Positions 1 to 10,523 of a stretch of 64,000 bases of DNA are shown here, one piece after another (within the stretch, counting starts at the first letter, position 1; the number at the start of each line of letters is the position of its first letter). Source of the stretch: Prunus persica. Taxonomy: Eukaryota; Streptophyta; Magnoliopsida; Rosales; Rosaceae. The notes beneath the pieces were generated by a model. That model did no database searches and had not been told where the DNA came from. It saw nothing but the letters and a program-made list of their open reading frames with translations. The stretch lies in contig NC_034010.1 of NCBI RefSeq assembly GCF_000346465.2, forward strand, positions 12,386,367-12,450,366. The letters run 5' to 3'. The position numbers and the translations under genes are program-made.

Positions 1-99
1 GTATCAGAGCAGAGGAAACTCTAGCTCTTGGCTCTAGCCGCACTTGTCAAATAGTCACCTTTCAACCTTAATTTTCATCCTTTCCTTGACGCTGCCACC

Positions 100-1455
100 A
101 TGACCAAAGACCAAGAATCCGCTGCATCGGGAAGCAAAAACGATGCTTCCGATCCCTTTTTCATTCACCATTCTGATCATCCTGGAATGGTTCTTGTTTC
201 CAATATCCTTAATGGAAACAATTATGCGACATGGTGCCGCTCTATGCGCATCTCCCTAAGCGCGAAGAACAAATTGGGGTTCGTGAATGGGACAATCAAA
301 GCCCCTTCGGAGAAAACTAATCCTGAGACTTTTGAGGTTTGGCAGCGTTGCAACGATATGGTTTTATCTTGGCTGCTCAATTCGATAGAACCAGATATTG
401 CAGAAAGCGTGTTATACTCCTCCACCGCACAAGAGATTTGGGAGGACCTTAAAGAACGTTTTTCCCAACTTAACGCTCCTCGTATTTTCGAGATACAGCG
501 CACCATAGCTTCCCTCTCACAGGAGCAGATGTCTGTTGCTGTTTATTATACCAAGATGAAGAGTCTGTGGGACGAGCTGTCTTCTTACAGCGACGTCCCA
601 GCTTGTTCTTGCGGTGCCATGAAGAAGCATGTCGAACAGGAGGAACGAAACTCGTTGATGCAGTTCCTTATGGGGCTTAATGAGTCCTACAGCGCCATCC
701 GAGGCCAAATACTTCTTATTCAGCCTCTCCCTAAGGTTCGCAAGGCTTATTCTTTGATCACCCAAGAAGAAAAGCAGTGTGACTTAGGTTCTAGCCAAAC
801 AATCACCGAACCAGCAGCTATGGCAGTTCGAAACAATCATCGTTCAAATTCTTCTGGGCGCAAACCTCTTCACTGCAGCCATTGCGATCAGGATCACCAT
901 ACAGTGGACAAGTGCTACAAGCTACATGGCTATCCCCCTGGACACAGGCTTCACAAATCCGGGAAAGGTAAAGGGAAAGGTAGCAGCAGTTCCGCCAATA
1001 ATGTGGCATCCAATGGTCCATCCTTGCAGGAGATTCACACAGCTATGCCATCTTTATCCGAGGATCAATGTAAGAAAATTCATGCGATGATGAGTGACAA
1101 CACTAATCCATCCCACATTGCACCACAAGCCAATACCGCCTCAGCTTCTTCAGGTATTTCCGAATTGTTACCCAATTTACATTGGATAATTGATAGTGGA
1201 GCAACTCATCATATTACATCAGATTCGAAATTCCTTACCAAGAGGATGAATACTTCCTCTATGTTGCCAGTCACTATGCCTAGTGGAGAAACAGCGCCAA
1301 TTGCATCTACTGGGACTCTTCCTTTGAACTCATATTTTTATTTACGAGATGTGCTATGTGTGCCTACATTTAAAGTTAATCTGATGTCCGTAAGTCGACT
1401 TACGAAAGGATTACAATGCTCAGTAATTTTCTTTCCCACTTGGTGTATTTTATAG
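100..1455 (+). CDS. copia Gag and protease (N-terminal part of the polyprotein)
   Basis: 451 residues starting at the first ATG after the leader. Residues about 20-110 match the plant copia Gag N-terminal region (HPGMVLVSNILNGNNYATW type), followed by the helical Gag domain. A CCHC zinc knuckle lies at residues 259-272 (C-x2-C-x4-H-x4-C), then a lysine/glycine-rich stretch. The aspartic protease active site is Asp-Ser-Gly at residues 365-367. The frame ends at an amber TAG (1453-1455), and the polyprotein resumes in the same frame immediately after it (next entry). In this family a glutamine codon is common at this point, so a C-to-T change CAG to TAG is the simplest explanation. Programmed read-through is possible but not supported by anything else seen. 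Gag packages element RNA into virus-like particles and the protease matures the polyprotein. Confidence 0.9.
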   Translation: MTKDQESAASGSKNDASDPFFIHHSDHPGMVLVSNILNGNNYATWCRSMRISLSAKNKLGFVNGTIKAPSEKTNPETFEVWQRCNDMVLSWLLNSIEPDIAESVLYSSTAQEIWEDLKERFSQLNAPRIFEIQRTIASLSQEQMSVAVYYTKMKSLWDELSSYSDVPACSCGAMKKHVEQEERNSLMQFLMGLNESYSAIRGQILLIQPLPKVRKAYSLITQEEKQCDLGSSQTITEPAAMAVRNNHRSNSSGRKPLHCSHCDQDHHTVDKCYKLHGYPPGHRLHKSGKGKGKGSSSSANNVASNGPSLQEIHTAMPSLSEDQCKKIHAMMSDNTNPSHIAPQANTASASSGISELLPNLHWIIDSGATHHITSDSKFLTKRMNTSSMLPVTMPSGETAPIASTGTLPLNSYFYLRDVLCVPTFKVNLMSVSRLTKGLQCSVIFFPTWCIL

Positions 1456-4431
1456 GATTTGAAGACGAGGACGATGATTGGTTTGGGTAAGGAGCGTGAT
1501 GGGCTCTACTACCTTGTGGCGTTGGCGTCTGACAGAACACCATCCACCATCCAACCTTCTTGTCACCTGGTTACAACTCCTGGAGATTTATGGCATCGCC
1601 GTTTAGGGCATATTTCATCCTCTCGTTTACAATTTTTAGCAAAATATTTGAATTGTTCATTTTCTTTCCATAATGTTTGTGATGCTTGCCATTTTTCTAA
1701 ACAAACTCGCCTTCCTTTTGGCATTAGTTCAATTTCAACTTCAAGACCTTTTTCCCTTATTCATTGTGATATTTGGGGACCTCACAAAGTTCCTTCCCTT
1801 TATGGGGGTCGTTATTTTTTAACTATAGTGGATTATTATTCTCGCTTTACCTGGGTTTTCCTTATGCATCATAAGCATGAAACACAAGGGATTCTAAAAT
1901 CTTTTTTTTCCATGGTTCAGACCCAATTCACTGTTACAATCCAAGCAATTAGGGTAGATAATGGGGGTGAATTTTCTTCATTGCGAGATTTTTTTAAAGA
2001 ACAAGGCACCATTTATCAACATTCTTGCATCTACACACCCCAACAAAATGGTGTTGTCGAACGTAAGCACCGTCATATTCTTGAGACCGCACGTGCTTTG
2101 CGATTTCAAGCACACTTGCCTCTCCGTTTTTGGGGGGAATGCATTCTCACTGCCGTTCATTTGATTAATCGATTTCCCACTTTAGTTCTTTCCAAACAAA
2201 CCCCTTTTGAACGTTTATATCACAAAACCCCATCATATTCACATTTAAGAGTCTTTGGTTGCCTTGCATATGCTACTATAGTCCACCCTACCAAAAAGTT
2301 TGATTCTCGAGCAGTTAAATCCATTTTTATTGGGTACCCACTTGGCCAAAAGGCATATAAACTCTATGATTTGTCCAATCAAAAAATATTCACCAGCCGA
2401 GATGTTTTATTTAAGGAAGATGTCTTCCCTTTTTCTACTCCAACGGCTGGTCCCACCACCATCCCAAACACTAGCCTTCCTTTACCCATTTCAGCCCATG
2501 ACTCATCTCCACCACAAAATTCCAATCTAGCTCCTGAGCCCACGGAGCACACTTTGCCTATTAGTCCAATGAGTTCCACTCCTTTTGCGCCTCCTTCTGC
2601 AGATCTTCCTCTTCCAGCACCAGATCCTCTTGCCATCCAATCCTCTCTTCCGCCTACTGCACCACCTTCACCGGCACCACCCGTTCAACCCACTCGCCAA
2701 TCTGAACGTCACAAGGTTCCAAATGTGCGCCTCCAAGACTATGTTTGCTCTCAAGTCACGCTACCCAACGATGCCCAATCGGAGTCTTCGTCTTCACATC
2801 GCACCTCAGGTACTCGTTATCCCTTGAGCAACTTTATTTCTTATCACAGATATACACCAGCACATCTTGCTTTCATTACTCACATCAGTCACAGTGTGGA
2901 GCCACGTTCCTTCTCTGAGGCCAATTCTGATCCTAACTGGCAGCAAGCCATGCGCTCTGAACTTCAAGCTTTAGAGTCCAATCATACATGGACTCTTACT
3001 CCTCTTCCTCCTGGTAAGCACCCTATTGGTTGTCGGTGGGTCTACAAGATCAAACATCATTCTGATGGATCTATTGAACGGTACAAAGCTCGGTTAGTCG
3101 CCAAGGGTTATACACAGATAGAGGGTGTTGATTTTCATGATACTTTTTCTCCTACCGCCAAGATGGTTACTGTTCGCAGCCTTCTTGCACTTGCTGCTGC
3201 TTCCTCTTGGCCCCTTCATCAACTAGATGTCCATAATGCCTTCCTTCATGGGGATCTCCATGAAGAGATTTATATGACACCACCGCCTGGTCTTCAGCGA
3301 CAAGGGGAGAATCTGGTATGTCGCCTCCACAAGTCTTTATATGGCCTAAAGCAAGCTTCTCGTCAGTGGTTTGCAAAATTTTCTGAAGCTATTCAAGCTG
3401 CTGGTTTTACTCAGTCCAAAGCAGACTATTCCTTATTCACGTGCAAAAGAGGAAAGTCATTCATTGCTCTCTTGATTTATGTTGACGATATATTGATCAC
3501 AGGAAATAACTTGGGTGCCATTAATTCTCTTAAACGTTTTCTTCATACCCGCTTCCGCATTAAGGATCTCGGTGACCTTAAATTCTTTTTGGGTATTGAA
3601 GTTTCGCGTTCAAAGAAAGGCATTAGCATCTCTCAGAGGAAATACACCATTGACATCCTTAAAGATAGTGGTTTTCTTGGAGTACGACCTGTCTTATTTC
3701 CCATGGAACAAAATTTGAAATTATCTGACACAGGTGAATTGCTTAAAGATCCAGCCAAGTACAGGAGGTTAGTGGGTCGTTTGATTTACTTGACCATCAC
3801 GAGACCAGACATTACATATGCAGTGCATGTGCTCAGTAGATTTATGCATGAGCCACGTAAACCTCATATGGAGGTGGCGTTGCGCATCTTGAAGTACCTC
3901 AAAAACACTCCAGGACAAGGTTTATTTTTTCCAGCTCAAAATGACTTAAAATTGCGAGCTTATTGTGATTCTGACTGGGGAGGTTGTCCAACCACCAGAA
4001 GATCTACCACTGGATATTGTGTTTTTCTCGGAAACTCCTTGATTTCTTGGAGATCAAAGAGACAGAAAACTGTTTCACTTTCTTCAGCAGAAGCAGAATA
4101 CAGAGCTATGACTTGTGCTTGTTGTGAACTGACTTGGTTGCGTAGTTTGTTACGAGATCTTCAGTTGCCACATCGGAAGGCAGCGATACTTCATTGCGAC
4201 AACCAAGCTGCGTTACATATAGCAGCAAATCCTGTTTTCCATGAGCGAACACGACACATTGAAATGGATTGTCATTTTATTAGAGACAAAATCCAAGATG
4301 GTTCTGTAACGACAAAGCATGTTGCTTCTTCCCAACAAATAGCAGACATCTTCACCAAAGCATTGGGCAAAGATGATTTCGCTCGTATGTCACGCAAGTT
4401 GGGAGTTCTTGATATCCACTCTCCAACTTGA
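1456..4431 (+). CDS. copia integrase, reverse transcriptase and RNase H (Pol)
   Basis: Same frame as the Gag-protease part, directly after its amber codon. There is no ATG at the junction, so it would need read-through of the stop or a later start. Residue numbers count from the TTG codon at 1459. The integrase has the HHCC zinc motif (HRRLGH near residue 46, CDACHF near 75) and acidic catalytic residues near 104, 167 and 201 (CDIWGP, VDNGGEF, ERKH). A proline/serine-rich linker covers roughly 330-450. The reverse transcriptase has the SLYGLKQA motif and the YVDD active site at about 674. RNase H follows with DSDWGG near 836, SSAEAEYRA and the tail motif around HIEMDCHF. The order integrase before reverse transcriptase defines Ty1-copia. 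It ends at TGA 4429-4431, abutting the polypurine tract. No other frame break was seen. Confidence 0.9.
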   Translation, partial: DLKTRTMIGLGKERDGLYYLVALASDRTPSTIQPSCHLVTTPGDLWHRRLGHISSSRLQFLAKYLNCSFSFHNVCDACHFSKQTRLPFGISSISTSRPFSLIHCDIWGPHKVPSLYGGRYFLTIVDYYSRFTWVFLMHHKHETQGILKSFFSMVQTQFTVTIQAIRVDNGGEFSSLRDFFKEQGTIYQHSCIYTPQQNGVVERKHRHILETARALRFQAHLPLRFWGECILTAVHLINRFPTLVLSKQTPFERLYHKTPSYSHLRVFGCLAYATIVHPTKKFDSRAVKSIFIGYPLGQKAYKLYDLSNQKIFTSRDVLFKEDVFPFSTPTAGPTTIPNTSLPLPISAHDSSPPQNSNLAPEPTEHTLPISPMSSTPFAPPSADLPLPAPDPLAIQSSLPPTAPPSPAPPVQPTRQSERHKVPNVRLQDYVCSQVTLPNDAQSESSSSHRTSGTRYPLSNFISYHRYTPAHLAFITHISHSVEPRSFSEANSDPNWQQAMRSELQALESNHTWTLTPLPPGKHPIGCRWVYKIKHHSDGSIERYKARLVAKGYTQIEGVDFHDTFSPTAKMVTVRSLLALAAASSWPLHQLDVHNAFLHGDLHEEIYMTPPPGLQRQGENLVCRLHKSLYGLKQASRQWFAKFSEAIQAAGFTQSKADYSLFTCKRGKSFIALLIYVDDILITGNNLGAINSLKRFLHTRFRIKDLGDLKFFLGIEVSRSKKGISISQRKYTIDILKDSGFLGVRPVLFPMEQNLKLSDTGELLKDPAKYRRLVGRLIYLTITRPDITYAVHVLSRFMHEPRKPHMEVALRILKYLKNTPGQGLFFPAQNDLKLRAYCDSDWGGCPTTRRSTTGYCVFLGNSLISWRSKRQKTVSLSSAEAEYRAMTCACCELTWLRSLLRDLQLPHRKAAILHCDNQAALHIAANPVFHERTRHIEMDCHFIRDKIQDGSVTTKHVASSQQIADIFTKALGKDDFARMSRKLGVLDIHSPT

Positions 4432-4438
4432 GGGGGAG
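4431..4438 (+). other. polypurine tract of the left copia element
   Basis: AGGGGGAG lies directly before the TGTTGAGA start of the 3' LTR and overlaps the last base of the pol stop codon. It is the expected plus-strand primer position. Confidence 0.8.
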
Positions 4439-4642
4439 TGTTGAGAATCAAAGATTACCCTTCAGTTTAGGGATTGTATAATAGAATAGGAATGTTATAT
4501 TATTTGATTTCCCGTATATATTCTTTCCTAGCTAGTTAGCTTACTTGTAGGGAAACCTACGGAATATATTATATAAACATACATCAACGATCAATAAGAT
4601 CATTCTGGTCAAATATCTTTTCATACCTATTTTACAGTAACA
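4439..4642 (+). repeat. 3' LTR of the left copia element
   Basis: Starts TGTTGAGAATC and ends GTAACA, about 204 bp. A TATA-like stretch (ATATTATATAAACA) at about 4564-4577 fits a U3/R promoter. The right end was chosen from the TG...CA rule and is not confirmed by a second LTR or a paired TSD. CA at 4635-4636 is a less likely alternative. Confidence 0.7.
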
Positions 4643-4829
4643 GCCATTCTCTGTGGCTATTTCAGCCACTCCTTTCTCCAATCTGCCAAACTACAGTGTA
4701 TTAGAATTGCTTTGAGTATTTTAATTAACCCTTTTCTTGATGATCTGATAATTGCTTCTAGTTTGAGCACCAAAGAGCCATTTGAGATGTTCTAAAGAAC
4801 AATAAATACCGTGCTAGCTGAAGTTAGAT
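4643..4829 (-). pseudogene. LRR receptor-kinase (At3g03770-like) fragment, downstream part
   Basis: Read on the minus strand, this strip continues the kinase reading frame found right of the 4830-10777 element (10783-10880). It gives TSASTVFIVL, a stop, then NISNGSL. After what looks like an intron ending CACTGTAG it gives LADWRKEWLK, a stop, PQRMA. These are diagnostic of the probable inactive LRR receptor-like kinases of the At3g03770/At5g14210 type (TVTYQD...FIV.E.ISNGSL...DWRK...WPQRM). Two in-frame stops show it is dead. The left copia element interrupts it at 4643 and the remainder presumably lies outside the window. Confidence 0.65.
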
Positions 4830-5445
4830 TGAAAGGACCCGCCCGAATTTTCTCAAAATCCGAGACAAACCCTTTGGAATTCCTGACATCACCCCGATGT
4901 CAGGCCCACTCACTAAAAACCGAGACTTCCTGCCGAAATTTCGGCAGAGTCTCCCCTATAATTTGGACATTTCCCAAAATTTCAACCTGCATAAAAACGC
5001 ATTTAATATCACCAACGGGCAGCATGCACAATATAATCTCATGCAAATTCACATAAATGGCCTTCGGCCTTCCAATAATTCTCAACAAACTACCAAACAC
5101 GCTAATAAAACAATTCATGCCTTAAACAAGGCAAACACTAAATTCAAATATAACTTATGACTATTAAATTTCAACATGCATCACTTAACCCTTCACATTT
5201 CAATATATGAGGTTTTAGCCTCCTAACACAATCACATTTTCACCTAAATTTCAGGACCAACCACAAGGTCCGAATTAATCTCTCTAAAACAACGTGTCTA
5301 ACATTTAGTCTGCGGCTGCACCTAATAACCTTAGGCTGCCTACGTACCCTCCTTGAGGGATCAAGCCACACGTAGTTCTTCCCTAAAACCCAATTCCACA
5401 CTTGGGCGATACCTTATTTCATTTATCTGTATTTCACATATTCTC

Positions 5446-5808
5446 CCCATACGCCGGTACAACCAACGCCACGTATGGGGCCTGTCAACACGCCGGATAA
5501 CCTACGCCACGTGCGACCATGCCATACTATCATAATACCTCCCCATACGCCGGTACAACCAACGCCACGTATGGGGCCTGTCCCAACGCCGGATAACCTA
5601 CGCCACGCGGGACCTCAACATCATATCACAAATCTCCCCATACGCCGGTACAACCAACGCCACGTATGGGGTCTGTCGACACGCCGGATAACCTACGCCA
5701 CGTGCGACCTCAACATAATATTACATAGCTCCCCATACGCCGGTACAACCAACGCCACATATGGGGCCTGTCCCAACGCCGGATAACCTACGCCACGCGG
5801 GACCTAAC
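5446..5808. repeat. hairpin minisatellite, four ~95 bp units, in the left LTR
   Basis: Units start at CCCCATACG near 5447, 5543, 5638 and 5732. Each unit has two related half-units sharing ACGCCGG-TA-ACC-ACGCCACGT. Half one is bounded by CCCCATACG and CGTATGGGG, a perfect 9-bp inverted repeat in most units. Half two is bounded by GTCAACACG/CGTGCGAC, GTCCC/GGGAC, GTCGACACG/CGTGCGAC and GTCCC/GGGAC in units one to four. The arms thus change together from unit to unit. Confidence 0.9.
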
Positions 5809-7007
5809 TTTCACTTGGTGGTACTTGTAGTGGATCCAACATCCGAGGAGGTACCTAAAGTAGTGCGTATAGCACTCCAAACTGACATTCTAGACTTTGT
5901 TGTACCCTTGTACAACCACATATAATTATATTTATATAAATTAATTCTTATATTGTGTAACCCTTCACAATCATCTAGTACCCGATAATCTCCCTTAGAA
6001 AGGTGAGATTACTCCGGGAGACTCACGGTCAACCAAGGGTCAAACTACTCTAACCCTGGTCAACCGGACCTGCAGAACCCACGACCTCCAATTTCCGATC
6101 CGGAAGTCCCTATGGGTTCTACCAGGTATAGGACACTTGTCCTGCAAGTTTGGTTCAGATCGGACGGTCGGATTGCTCACGATCGCACGATCTGACGGTT
6201 AATATAAAATATAAACTTAAAATTATTATTCGGAACATCCGGGGCTCCGATTCACGATCCGTGAATTCCTACACGATCCTAGAAATACCTAGATTAACAT
6301 ATATTAAATTTGGGACCATCCGACGGTCCCAACCTATCGAACCAGGATAACGCATAGTATGTGATTATCCGTTCGATAGTCAAACGACGTCCGAATTGAG
6401 ATCCGCGAAATCCTACGCACTCGTGACGGCACGAGGATCTCAAAACTGCCCAGAGTCACTCCACCACCCTCGCCCACGCGCTGCCACACGCGCGGGCAGA
6501 TCGGGTGTCCAAAGCGATTATGGTTCGTCGAAAAATCTCGGAACCAAGACTCCAAACTCCTATCCTAGGTAAAACACCTCATTTGGAGTCACTTTTGTTC
6601 TTGGACCTACCCCAAAAAGTGACCGAAAATGCCCGATCACGGCGGCCGAAGTTTCGGCCGATTTTCAATTCGAAAATCGAGTTGTCTACGCTAAGAATCG
6701 ATCTAATCCTACCCAACAGGCAGCTAGAGCATGAAAAATAGGTGAGAAACCATACCTTGCTCGTCGGATTTGGTGGCCGGAGGAGGGAGATCGAGCTCCT
6801 TGAATTTTGAGTTAAAATCGGTCGGATTTTTGCATTTTCCGGCGAGCACAGGTGGTTCCGGTGGCTGAGATCGGTCGGGATGAAAAGAGGAGGATGGCAC
6901 GGTTCTTTTGGGACCGGTGCCACCCCGAGTGGTGGCCGGATGCGGCGGCGGCGGCCCAAAAACCGCCGCTGTGAACAGTAACAGGGGGAGGGGGGGCTGT
7001 TCTGCGC

Positions 7008-7008
<1 letters not shown>

Positions 7009-7054
<46 letters not shown>
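7009..7054. repeat. GA microsatellite in the left LTR
   Basis: Uninterrupted AG/GA run. The matching run in the right LTR (about 10482-10520) is shorter, a normal slippage difference between the two LTRs. Confidence 0.9.
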
Positions 7055-7058
<4 letters not shown>

Positions 7059-7313
7059 TCTGATTTTATAAAAAAATCTCATTTCGAAATATTTACGATT
7101 GTGCCACTGAACTTCTTTTGACCATATCTCTCTCGTTACAACTCTGATTCGAGCCCACTACGTGTCTATGAACTCGTCTCAGTACGACCTATCCAAAAAT
7201 ATAAGTCACGGTCCCAAACTCGCTCCGGTTAAAAATACGACTAAAATACCCTTAAATAATTAAATAATTAAATGAGGGTAAATTTTGGGGAAATTTGGGG
7301 TCGGGGTGTTACA

Positions 7314-8200
7314 GACTACCCCCCTTATAAAAATTTCGTCCCTGAAATTTCCTACCTGTCACTCGAAGGGTTATGAGCATTGGGGCCCGCAACTGCCACT
7401 TGGGTTCCCCCAGCGCTCCCCTTGAAAACTAGACGCTTCCATTTGTGATTTGATTCTCTTCGAGCTGTTCTACTAAAAGAGGATCCGCATTCCTTGACTT
7501 ATTGATATTTTCCTTCTTTCTTTAGAATCGATAAGCAACATTGCCAATACGATTCCTTGAGAGGAAAGTCAGAAAGGATCATTTTTACCGAATTGTAATC
7601 ATCATCGATCTCACTCGACCATGATCCATTTCTGATTCCAATAAGAGGTCTCTACTCCGACGTGCTCACAAGAGGTGAGACCCCAAAGTACTCTCCATCT
7701 CCGTAGGTAGGATTACTCAATCCATCTGGGTCTCATCCTTGGATTTGACCACAGTATTCCTACCACACACAAGCCTCTTTCTGTAAGAGACACTTGTGAT
7801 TTCGATTATTCTAACGCCACCTTTCAAATCTTGGATCTCTTGATCCAATGTCAAGGAGTTGCTCCTCCTAGAGAAAGGTTGTGCTCTTAGTATCTTCGAC
7901 TCGATGCTCTAGGCACACAGTCGAAAATTAGCAACATGTTCAGGCAATGGAGGATCCCTAGAAGCAGGTTGATCAACTCCATATCCTCCCGAAACAACCA
8001 CTGTCCGTGGTAAAGCTCCAGCTCTACTCATGCTTCGGCGGCCTATGTACCTTTCCTTTGTGAAATAATTTGACTTTTGTGACGTCCTCAACGTCGCAAC
8101 GCGCCATTCCGAGATGGAACCCATTTTGATCCCCACAATTTAAGGATGCACATAAAGTGCAGGGTCCACAGGGAATTGAACCTAGAGCTCTGATACCAAC
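7314..8200 (-). other. interior of the non-autonomous element (purine tract to primer site)
   Basis: 887 bp between the LTRs. On the element strand it begins with the primer site TTGGTATCAGAGCTCTAGG (8185-8200) and ends with an AAGGGGGGTAG purine tract (7314-7326). The longest minus-strand frame (8136-7909, 75 codons) has no recognisable Gag, protease or polymerase motif, and stops break everything else. It is too short for pol and looks like remnant or replacement sequence. Confidence 0.8.
8185..8200 (-). promoter_or_regulatory. primer-binding site (initiator tRNA-Met)
   Basis: The minus strand reads GTTGGTATCAGAGCTC immediately after the LTR end. TGGTATCAGAGC is the usual plant initiator tRNA-Met 3' complement. 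This fixes the element's orientation as minus. Confidence 0.9.
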
Positions 8201-10480
8201 TGAAAGGACCCGCCCCGAATTTTCTCAAAATCCGAGACAAACCCTTTGGAATTCCTGACATCACCCCGATGTCAGGCCCACTCACTAAAAACCGAGACTT
8301 CCTGCCGAAATTTCGGCAGAGTCTCCCCTATAATTTGGACATTTCTCAAAATTTCAACCTGCATAAAAACGCATTTAATATCACCAACGGGCAGCATGCA
8401 CAATATAATCTCATGCAAATTCACATAAATGGCCTTCGGCCTTCCAATAATTCTCAACAAACTACCAAACACGCTAATAAAACAATTCATGCCTTAAACA
8501 AGGCAAACACTAAATTCAAATATAACTTATGACTATTAAATTTCAACATGCATCACTTAACCCTTCACATTTCAATATATGAGGTTTTAGCCTCCTAACA
8601 CAATCACATTTTCACCTAAATTTCAGGACCAACCACAAGGTCCGAATTAATCTCTCTAAAACAACGTGTCTAACATTTAGTCTGCGGCTGCACCTAATAA
8701 CCTTAGGCTGCCTACGTACCCTCCTTGAGGGATCAAGCCACACGTAGTTCTTCCCTAAAACCCAATTCCACACTTGGGCGATACCTTATTTCATTTATCT
8801 GTATTTCACATATTCTCCCCATACGCCGGTACAACCAACGCCACGTATGGGGCCTGTCAACACGCCGGATAACCTACGCCACGTGCGACCATGCCATACT
8901 ATCATAATACCTCCCCATACGCCGGTACAACCAACGCCACGTATGGGGCCTGTCCCAACGCCGGATAACCTACGCCACGCGGAACCTCAATATCATATCA
9001 CAAATCTCCCCATACGCCGGTACAACCAACGCCACGTATGGGGCCTGTCCCAACGCCGGATAACCTACCCCACGCGAGACCTCAACATCATATCACAAAT
9101 CTCCCCATACGCCGGTACAACCAACGCCACGTATGGGGTCTGTCGACACGCCGGATAACCTACGCCACGTGCGACCTCAACATAATATTACATAGCTCCC
9201 CATACGCCGGTACAACCAACGCCACGTATGGGGCCTGTCCCAACGCCGGATAACCTACGCCACGCGGGACCTAACTTTCACTTGGTGGTACTTGTAGTGG
9301 ATCCAACATCCGAGGAGGTACCTAAAGTAGTGCGTATAGCACTCCAAACTGACATTCTAGACTTTGTTGTACCCTTGTACAACCACATATAATTATATTT
9401 ATATAAATTAATTCTTATATTGTGTAACCCTCCACAATCATCTAGTACCCGATAATCTCCCTTAGAAAGGTGAGATTACTCCGGGAGACTCACGGTCAAC
9501 CAAGGGTCAAACTACTCTAACCCTGGTCAACCGGACCTGCAGAACCCACGACCTCCAATTTCCGATCCGGAAGTCCCTATGGGTTCTACCAGGTATAGGA
9601 CACTTGTCCTGCAAGTTTGGTTCAGATCGAACGGTTGGATTGCTCACGATCGCACGATCTGACGGTTAATATAAAATATAAACTTAAAATTATTATTCGG
9701 AACATCCGGGGCTCCGATTCACGATCCGTGAATTCCTACACGATCCTAGAAATACCTAGATTAACATATATTAAATTTGGGACCATCCGACGGTCCCAAC
9801 CTATCGAACCCGGATAACGCATAGTATGTGATTATCCGTTCGATAGTCAAACGACGTCCGAATTGAGATCCGCGAAATCCTACGCACTCGTGACGGCACG
9901 AGGATCTCAAAACTGCCCAGAGTCACTCCACCACCCTCGCCCACGCGCTGCCACACGCGCGGGCAAATCGGGTGTCCAAAGCGATTATGGTTCGTCGAAA
10001 AATCTCGGAACCAAGACTCCAAACTCCTATCCTAGGTAAAACACCTCATTTGGAGTCACTTTTGTTCTTGGACCTACCCCAAAAAGTGACCGGAAATGCC
10101 CGATCACGGCGGCCGAAGTTTCGGCCGATTTTCAATTCGAAAATCGAGTTGTCTACGCTAAGAATCGATCTAATCCTACCCAACAGGCAGCTAGAGCATG
10201 AAAAATAGGTGAGAAACCATACCTTGCTCGTCGGATTTGGTGGCCGGAGGAGGGAGATCGAGCTCCTTGAATTTTGGGTTAAAATCGGTCGGATTTTTGC
10301 ATTTTCCGGCGAGCACAGGTGGTTCCGGTGGCTGAGATCGGTCGGGATGGAAAGAGGAGGATGGCACGGTTCTTTTGGGACCGGTGCCACCCCGAGTGGT
10401 GGCCGGATGCGGCGGCGGCCGCGGCGGCCCAAAAACCGCCGCTGTGAACAGTAACAGGGGGAGGGGGGGCTGTTCTGCGC

Positions 10481-10523
<43 letters not shown>

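Larger units (their letters stand above)
1..4642 (+). mobile_element. Ty1-copia LTR retrotransposon, 5' LTR outside the window
   Basis: The window opens inside a primer-binding site: bases 1-10 (GTATCAGAGC) are the end of the usual plant initiator tRNA-Met complement. An untranslated leader follows, then gag-protease and integrase-reverse transcriptase-RNase H reading frames in the copia order. A purine tract (4431-4438) and a short 3' LTR (4439-4642) close the element. The 5' LTR and the left TSD lie outside, so insertion age cannot be estimated from LTR divergence here. The bases after the LTR (4643-4647, GCCAT) should be the right TSD. On the minus strand the flank reads as receptor-kinase sequence, so the element sits in a kinase gene fragment. 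Apart from one in-frame amber codon the coding region looks intact, which suggests a fairly recent insertion. Confidence 0.9.
4830..7313 (-). repeat. 3' LTR of the non-autonomous element (left copy)
   Basis: 2484 bp, TGAAAGGACCC to GGGGTGTTACA on the + strand. Holds, left to right: a CTGCCGAAATTTCGGCAG palindrome at about 4932, a four-unit hairpin minisatellite (5446-5808), GC-rich U3-like sequence, and a GA microsatellite (about 7009-7054). It differs from the right copy mainly by lacking one minisatellite unit, plus a few substitutions and 1-bp indels. Confidence 0.9.

Noticed and set aside
5475..5786. 103-codon open frame across the minisatellite (and the similar ones at 8847, 53087 and 59579)
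   Set aside because: The unit length happens to keep the frame open in places. Unit gains, losses and 1-bp changes break it between copies, and it lies in LTR non-coding sequence.
6579..7082. 167-codon minus-strand frame with a Ser-Leu run, also at 10046-10546
   Set aside because: It starts in the GA microsatellite and covers LTR U3 sequence. It differs at the repeat by slippage and shows no domain.
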